From the NCBI GenBank assembly GCA_964589725.1, contig CAZPUJ010000166.1, positions 1 through 18,915 on the forward strand: a stretch of 18,915 nucleotides of DNA, written 5' to 3'. Position 1 is the first letter of the stretch. Every line of letters begins with the position of its first letter. Source of the stretch: CAYSHJ01 sp964589725 (GTDB taxonomy: Bacteria > Planctomycetota > Planctomycetia > Planctomycetales > Planctomycetaceae). The notes beneath the pieces were generated by a model. The model was given only the letters and a program-made list of their open reading frames with translations, did not search any database and was not told the origin of the DNA. The position numbers were made by a program, and so were the translations under genes. Below are positions 14,113 through 18,915 of the stretch, in pieces.

Positions 14113-16581
14113 TCAGTCGATGTAGATGAACTCGTTGCTGCAAAGCAGCACATGCGCGAGGTCTGCCCAGCCGGATTCCGCAGTCGGTTCCGCACCTTGA
14201 GCCAGCACCTGCCGAGCGATCACGATCTCTTCGTCGCTCGCCGGTCGGCTGAAGAGCAAGCGGTAGGCGTGCTGGATTCGTGCGGTCTCGGCATTCGGAG
14301 TGTCGTCGGGCACATCGCGGATCAGTCGCTCCGCCAGATGTTGGGCTTGGTCCAACGCGAACTTGTGGTTGAGCAAGAAGAGTGATTGTGGTGCGACGGT
14401 GCTGACGTATCGCTGTTCGTCAGACGCATCGGGATTGGCCGAGTCGAAGAGCGTGGCAAAGTTACTGCGATCCCATCGCGCGGTCTGCACATAGAGCGAT
14501 CGGCGGGCGACCGCGAGATTGTCGCTCGCCGATCCGCTGAAGGCAGGGTCGAGCTTGCCGCTGACGAACAGCATGGCATCGCGAATCGCCTCAGCCTCCA
14601 GCCGGCGAGCCGTGAATCGTCCGAGCCAGCGGTTGTCGGGATCGGCAGTGACGGAAAGAGGGGGAGAGGCGGAGTTGGTGAGATTGATCGACTCTCCATC
14701 TCCTTGTCTCTCCCTCTCCCCCTCGCCCCCTCTCCCACTCGCCTGGCCGTACGTCGCGGTGAGCATGATTCGCCGATGCAGTTTCTTCAGTGACCAGCCA
14801 TCTTCGACAAATCGAACCGCGAGCCAGTCAAGCATCGCGGGATGCGACGGAGGTTCCGAAAGGAGTCCGAAATTATTCGGCGTGCGGACGAGTCCCGCGC
14901 CGAAATGCCAATGCCAGACGCGATTGACGATCACGCGCGCGGTGAGCGGGTTTTCTTTCGAGGCGACCCACGCTGCCAGTTCGCGCCGGCCGCTTCCGTT
15001 GGCGATCGGCGGCTGCTTGTCGCCGGCGAAAAACGAGGGCATTCGCCGAGGCACGACCGGCCCCAGTCGCGTATAGCTGCCGCGCAGGTGAATCGGCACG
15101 TCTTGAATTCCTGGGAAGAGCCCGCCGGGGACGCCTCCCTCGCTTACCGCCAAGGCCACCGGCGGTTCGGGCGGCAGTTCCTTCTGCAGCCGGTCGCGTC
15201 GCTCGACCAACGCCAGCCGAGCGGGATCGGCGGGCGGCGGTTTCGGCGACAGCTTGTCCAATTCGGCGAGCTTCGCATTCACCTCAGCGATTTGCTTCAC
15301 CTGCTGGCTGTGATTCTCAACCACCTCATGCGGCACGAGCGGCCGGCGTTGGAGCGTGATCTCACCACCCTTTGTGCCCAGTTCTTTGAGCATCCGGGTG
15401 CTGTAGAAAATGCCGGCCAGCGCGTAGTAATCCGACTGAGCGACCGGATCGAACTTGTGGTCATGGCATCTCGAACAGCCGAGCGTGAGACCCAGAAACG
15501 CCTTCCCCACGGTGTCGATCTGATCGTCAACCATGTCGCTGACCATTTTCTCTTTGTCCGCGTCGCCGCGGTCCCAGGCCCCGTTGACAAGGAAAGTCGT
15601 CGCGACCAACCCGTCGGCATAAGGCTCGTTGCCGTTTAGCACGGGGAGAAGATCGCCCGCGATCTGATGCACGATGAACTGATCGAACGGCAGGTCGCGG
15701 TTGAATGACGCCACCACCCAATCGCGATACCGCCAAGCTTCGAGCGGTTCGCACACTGGGTTTCGAGCCTTGGGGTCGCCATCGTGATAGTCGGCGTAGC
15801 GAACGACATCGAGCCAGTGCCGAGCCCAGCGCTGCCCATACGCGGGCGATGCGAGCAGCCGATCCACGACGCGCTCAAACGCCTGATCCGATTGGTCGCC
15901 AACGAACGCGTCGAGTTCTTCAGGAGTCGGCGGTAGTCCTGTCAGATCGAATGTCGCCCTTCGCAACCACACGCGCCGATCCGCAGGCGGAGCCGGCGAC
16001 ATCGCGCGAGATTCCAGTTCCGCCAGGATAAAATGGTCAATCTCCTGACGCGGCCACTGGCCGCTCTTGACCGTCGGCGGTGTCGAGTCTTTGACCGGCT
16101 GAAACGCCCACCAACTCCGCTGCTTTGGAGTGACTTGGAACCCACTCTGCCCCGCCCCATCACCGGCGGCACTCGGCGTTGATGGTGACACAGGCCACGG
16201 CGCTCCCATCGCCACCCAAAGCTTGAGCTTGGCAATGTCCGCCTCGGGAAGCTTTTGTTTCGGCGGCATCTTCGGCTCGTCGAGATATCCGACGGCGCGG
16301 ATCAGCAAACTCTCGTCCGGCTTGCTGGGTACGACCGCCTGTCCGGTGTCGCCGCCCGTGAGGATCGCCTCCCGCGACGTGAGCCGCAGGCCACCTTCCT
16401 GCTTCTTGTCGCCATGACACGACTGACAATGTTCAGCAAGGAGCGGGCGAATCTGTTTCTCGAAGAATTCGTCATCGGCTTGAGCGGAGGAGTCCCGTGT
16501 CGCTGCGATCGCGAGCAGGCACAGGTTCAGTGCCATTGAACCGCGAACCAATGCACGCCCTGCGAGCATTCCGACATTCAT
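14113..16581 (-). CDS. PSCyt1-DUF1549-DUF1553 secreted cytochrome-like protein (second copy)
   Basis: 822 aa, close to the usual length for this architecture. The ATG at 16581 has GGAG 9 nt upstream. A signal peptide (LVRGSMALNLCLLAIAATRD, cut near SSAQA) precedes PSCyt1 with CQSCHG (C52, C55, H56) and distal M105 in PKMPP. DUF1549 runs from about 178 to 395 (RRATFDLTGLPPTPEELDAF, QRWARHWLDVVRYADYHDGD) and has a second motif CSRCHDHKFD (C369, C372, H373). A helical linker (about 420-470) leads to DUF1553 from about 529 (GSGRRELAAWVASKENPLTA, VNRVWHWHFGAGLVRTPNNF). Unlike the first copy it has no LamG-like pair. Residues 616-645 (GRGGEGERERQGDGE...) are an in-frame insertion derived from a repeat, between TATYGQAS and DPDNRWLGRF. 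It should be exported and bind haem; the reaction is unknown. It starts 48 bp after the kinase gene. Confidence 0.93.
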   Translation of the reverse strand: MNVGMLAGRALVRGSMALNLCLLAIAATRDSSAQADDEFFEKQIRPLLAEHCQSCHGDKKQEGGLRLTSREAILTGGDTGQAVVPSKPDESLLIRAVGYLDEPKMPPKQKLPEADIAKLKLWVAMGAPWPVSPSTPSAAGDGAGQSGFQVTPKQRSWWAFQPVKDSTPPTVKSGQWPRQEIDHFILAELESRAMSPAPPADRRVWLRRATFDLTGLPPTPEELDAFVGDQSDQAFERVVDRLLASPAYGQRWARHWLDVVRYADYHDGDPKARNPVCEPLEAWRYRDWVVASFNRDLPFDQFIVHQIAGDLLPVLNGNEPYADGLVATTFLVNGAWDRGDADKEKMVSDMVDDQIDTVGKAFLGLTLGCSRCHDHKFDPVAQSDYYALAGIFYSTRMLKELGTKGGEITLQRRPLVPHEVVENHSQQVKQIAEVNAKLAELDKLSPKPPPADPARLALVERRDRLQKELPPEPPVALAVSEGGVPGGLFPGIQDVPIHLRGSYTRLGPVVPRRMPSFFAGDKQPPIANGSGRRELAAWVASKENPLTARVIVNRVWHWHFGAGLVRTPNNFGLLSEPPSHPAMLDWLAVRFVEDGWSLKKLHRRIMLTATYGQASGRGGEGERERQGDGESINLTNSASPPLSVTADPDNRWLGRFTARRLEAEAIRDAMLFVSGKLDPAFSGSASDNLAVARRSLYVQTARWDRSNFATLFDSANPDASDEQRYVSTVAPQSLFLLNHKFALDQAQHLAERLIRDVPDDTPNAETARIQHAYRLLFSRPASDEEIVIARQVLAQGAEPTAESGWADLAHVLLCSNEFIYID
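14647..14738. repeat. Purine/pyrimidine-biased palindromic element inside the second DUF1553 domain
   Basis: The plus strand reads GAAAGAGGGGGAGAGGCGGA on the left and TCTCCCTCTCCCCCTCGCCC on the right, an imperfect inverted repeat with strong strand bias. Its length keeps the frame and adds about 30 residues (GRGGEGERERQGDGE, then SINLTNSASPPLSV) not found in the first copy at the same place (TYQQSSVADV). Confidence 0.7.
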
Positions 16582-16629
16582 GTCCGTAGTCTCCGTCCGA
16601 CGATTGAGCTCGAATCACTTTATACACCA

Positions 16630-18915
16630 CTAGGACTTTGAATCTGGCGGACCGAGATCCAGGGCCGCCAAGACGCGGGCGACTTCTTGTTCGAGTTTGG
16701 CCAGCATTTCGGTCGTCCCGTCAAACGACTCGGCGCGGCCCAGGTTTTCGAGGGCCAACGCCGCTTGGGCGAGCGGCGCGGCTCCGAAGTAAGTGACGGA
16801 GCCTTTCATGGTGTGCGCCGAGCGTCGCAGCAGTTTGGAGTCGCGGGATTCAATAGCGCGGCGAATGTCGGCCAGCAGTAGTGAGGATTGCGCTTTCATC
16901 AACTCCGAGAACTCACGCAGCACTTCAGACCCATTGCCGAGACGCTCTTTCGCGACATTCCAATCAATCGCGGGCAGCGTGCCGCAATCAATGGTGTCTG
17001 ATCGGACCGTTGGTGCTTGCGACTCGCTGTCGCGCAAAGAGGCGGTCTGATGAGTCGGATTCCGGGAGGGCGAGGCTCCCGCCGAGCCGTATTTTTCCGC
17101 AGTGCGCGGCTCGGCGGGAGTCTCGCGATCCCACTTCTCGGATCGTCTCTCAGGGAGAGTTGTGCGGCTTTCCGGAGATTTCGGAAGTTCCGTGTCCGCG
17201 GCCAAACAGACGGCTGGGAATCGCTCAATCGCGCGATACATCTCGGCGGGAGCGATTGGTTTCGAGACGTAGTCGTCCATGCCGGCGGCGAGACAGCGTT
17301 CGCGGTCACCTTTGAGTGCCTCGGCCGTCATGGCCACGATCGGAATGTGACCGCCGGTTTGATGCTCGCGTTTACGAATCGCGGCGGTCGCTTCGTAGCC
17401 GTCCATCACGGGCATCTGCATGTCCATCAGGACGACGTCGAATTCCTGTTCGGCGAGTCGATTGACTGCTTCTTGTCCGTTTTCCGCCACGACCGCTTGA
17501 TGCCCGCGCGCACGGAGCAGCCCGACCGCCACGCGGCGATTGATTTCGCTGTCCTCGGCCAACAGCACGCGGCGCGGGTGAACGTGAGAGGCGGTCGCCG
17601 CCGTCGGCGGTTGGGCTGGCTTCGCGGTCGTGTGCTTTCCGAATTGACGCAGCACCTCGTTGAGCAAATCCGTCGCGATGACTGGTTTGGTCATGAATCG
17701 GCCAATCCCGTATTTCTCACACAGCTCCGTATCGAGCGGTGACGAACCGGACGAAATCATGATGATCGGGCACTGGCCACGATTCCGAATGCCGCGCAAG
17801 CTCTCTGCAAATTGGAGTCCATCTTCGCCGGGCATGTGGTGGTCGAGCAGAATCAGTCGAATGGGACGCCGGGCCTCGTCCGCCTGTTGCAGGGCTTGTC
17901 GGGCGACCTCGGCGGATTCGGCCAGCACCGGCTGCATGTGCCAGTGTTGCAGCATCTCACTGAGGACGTGGCGGTTCGTGAAGTTGTCGTCCACGACCAG
18001 CACCAGCAGGTCGTGCAGCGAGTTGAGTTCCGCCGGTTCGTGCAGATGCTGGTCGGCGGCAACTCCGAATTCGGCGTTGAAGTGAAACGTCGAGCCGCGG
18101 CCAGGTTCGCTCTCGACCCACATTCGGCCGTGCATCATCTCGACGAGCTGCCGCGAGATTGCCAGACCCAACCCGGAGCCGCCGAAACGCCGCGTGGTCG
18201 AGGCTTCGGCTTGCTCGAACGGATGGAAAATCTGGTCCTGTTTATCGGCAGGAATTCCAATGCCCGTGTCGCTCACCGAAAAATGCAGCCGGACCAACTC
18301 GTGCGTGATCGACTCGGCGTTGACGTTTACATAAATCTCGCCGGCCGCCGTGAACTTCACCGCGTTGCCGAGCAGATTGACCAGCACTTGCTGCAATCGG
18401 CCGGAATCGCCGCGCAGATGATCCGGGATCTCCGGCGCGACGCGGCAGGCGATCTCCAGCCCTTTCTCCGCGGCTCGCAGCACGAGCATTTGCGAGGCCC
18501 GGGCCACGCATTCCGAGACGCGAAAGTCGATGCACTCCAGTTCCAGCTTGCCCGCCTCGATCTTGGAAAAGTCGAGGATGTCATTGAGCAGCCGCAACAG
18601 GATGTGGGCCGACTCATCGACGGTTGCGAGGTAGTCCCGCTGCTGCGATTGCAGTTCGGTGTGAGCGAGCAGTTGAGCCATGCCGATGATGCCGTTCATG
18701 GGCGTGCGGATTTCGTGGCTCATGTTGGCCAGAAACGAACTCTTCGCGCGGTTGGCGGATTCGGCGGCTTCCTTCGACCGGCACAATTCCTCCTCGTTCC
18801 GCTTGCGTTCGCTGATATCGTGGACGAAAGCGCTGAACCGATAACTGCCGCCGACTTTCGCGGGGCAGATCGACAATTCCGACGGGATTTCGCGACCATC
18901 GCGATGCATCGCGCT
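16630..18915 (-). CDS. Hybrid sensor histidine kinase/response regulator (PAS-HisKA-HATPase-REC-REC-Hpt), 5' end missing
   Basis: The frame is open to the right edge, so the N-terminus lies outside; residue numbers count from the Met at 18909. Residues 1-40 are the end of a PAS/PAC domain (HRDGREIPSELSICPAKVGG, VHDISERKRNEEE). HisKA has the phospho-accepting H65 in SHEIRTPMNG. HATPase_c has the N-box N182 (GNAVKF), DTGIGIP (214-220) and GGSGLGLA (243-250). REC1 has D307/D308, D356 (LLDHHMP) and K408. REC2 has E452/D453, D496 (LMDMQMP) and K550. The C-terminal Hpt domain has H699 in SAHTMKGSV. This gives a complete BarA/RcsC-like phosphorelay, His-Asp-(Asp)-His, passing phosphate to a separate output regulator not in the window. 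The linker 570-645 holds a repeat-derived peptide. The visible part has no transmembrane segment. It could control or be co-transcribed with the gene 48 bp downstream. Confidence 0.94.
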   Translation of the reverse strand, partial: SAMHRDGREIPSELSICPAKVGGSYRFSAFVHDISERKRNEEELCRSKEAAESANRAKSSFLANMSHEIRTPMNGIIGMAQLLAHTELQSQQRDYLATVDESAHILLRLLNDILDFSKIEAGKLELECIDFRVSECVARASQMLVLRAAEKGLEIACRVAPEIPDHLRGDSGRLQQVLVNLLGNAVKFTAAGEIYVNVNAESITHELVRLHFSVSDTGIGIPADKQDQIFHPFEQAEASTTRRFGGSGLGLAISRQLVEMMHGRMWVESEPGRGSTFHFNAEFGVAADQHLHEPAELNSLHDLLVLVVDDNFTNRHVLSEMLQHWHMQPVLAESAEVARQALQQADEARRPIRLILLDHHMPGEDGLQFAESLRGIRNRGQCPIIMISSGSSPLDTELCEKYGIGRFMTKPVIATDLLNEVLRQFGKHTTAKPAQPPTAATASHVHPRRVLLAEDSEINRRVAVGLLRARGHQAVVAENGQEAVNRLAEQEFDVVLMDMQMPVMDGYEATAAIRKREHQTGGHIPIVAMTAEALKGDRERCLAAGMDDYVSKPIAPAEMYRAIERFPAVCLAADTELPKSPESRTTLPERRSEKWDRETPAEPRTAEKYGSAGASPSRNPTHQTASLRDSESQAPTVRSDTIDCGTLPAIDWNVAKERLGNGSEVLREFSELMKAQSSLLLADIRRAIESRDSKLLRRSAHTMKGSVTYFGAAPLAQAALALENLGRAESFDGTTEMLAKLEQEVARVLAALDLGPPDSKS
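17065..17127. repeat. Palindromic repeat inside the kinase linker before Hpt
   Basis: GCGAGGCTCCCGCCGAGCC (about 17070-17088) is inverted as GGCTCGGCGGGAGTCTCGC (about 17109-17127), a 19-nt arm with one mismatch and a loop of about 20 nt. Read in the kinase frame it gives RETPAEPRT and GSAGASPSR, the latter being a peptide I recognise as a common translation of a planctomycete repeat. The frame stays open through it. Confidence 0.8.

Noticed and set aside
14842..15639. Plus-strand open frame of 265 codons over the second PSCyt1 gene
   Set aside because: Antisense to conserved DUF1549/DUF1553 sequence; no motif in the translation.

Overview
The window looks like a chromosomal segment from a member of the Planctomycetota. 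The evidence is the gene content: two copies of a gene pair in which a secreted 'planctomycete cytochrome' protein (PSCyt1 + DUF1549/PSCyt2 + DUF1553/PSD1) is followed by a Tat-exported DUF1501 protein. GC-rich coding sequence and several REP-like palindromic repeats agree with this. The genus cannot be fixed from the sequence. All statements rest on reading the sequence; no database search was run.

Layout. 1-226: 5' end of a minus-strand secreted proline-rich protein, cut by the window edge. 227-706: non-coding divergent region with a perfect hairpin at 287-307. 707-1831 (+): M20 (ArgE/DapE-type) metallopeptidase/deacylase, the only plus-strand gene. All later genes are on the minus strand, described here left to right although transcription runs right to left. 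1862-3103: exported TPR-like/cytochrome-like hypothetical with a CX4CH motif. 3217-4285: amidohydrolase pseudogene that has lost its middle part and shifted frame. 4318-5211: phytanoyl-CoA-dioxygenase-like Fe(II)/2OG oxygenase. 5318-6238: DapA-superfamily aldolase/lyase lacking the GTTGE motif. 6485-7900 and 8026-11865: first DUF1501 / PSCyt1-DUF1549-DUF1553 pair, whose large partner carries a tandem pair of about 200-residue LamG-like domains. 11975-13366 and 14113-16581: second pair, split by a broken REP-associated tyrosine transposase (RAYT, 13453-13989). 16630-18915: hybrid histidine kinase (PAS-HisKA-HATPase-REC-REC-Hpt), entering from beyond the right edge.

How it may work together. 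In each pair the large protein (c-type haem motifs, secreted) is upstream of the DUF1501 protein (alkaline-phosphatase-like fold, Tat signal), so both should act outside the cytoplasm and be co-transcribed. The kinase stops 48 bp before the second pair starts and could be co-transcribed with it or regulate it; this is inference. The oxygenase and DapA-like genes form a third close pair of unknown substrate.

The most unusual layer is repeat biology. One REP family (TAACCCGAAGC...GCGAGG and its complement) occurs in the spacer of both DUF1501 pairs, on both sides of the RAYT remnant, and encodes the RAYT's own C-terminus. Other palindromic elements sit inside reading frames: in the linker before the kinase Hpt domain, in a loop of the second DUF1553 domain, and at the N-terminus of the amidohydrolase. 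No tRNA, rRNA, CRISPR array or IS with clear ends was seen.
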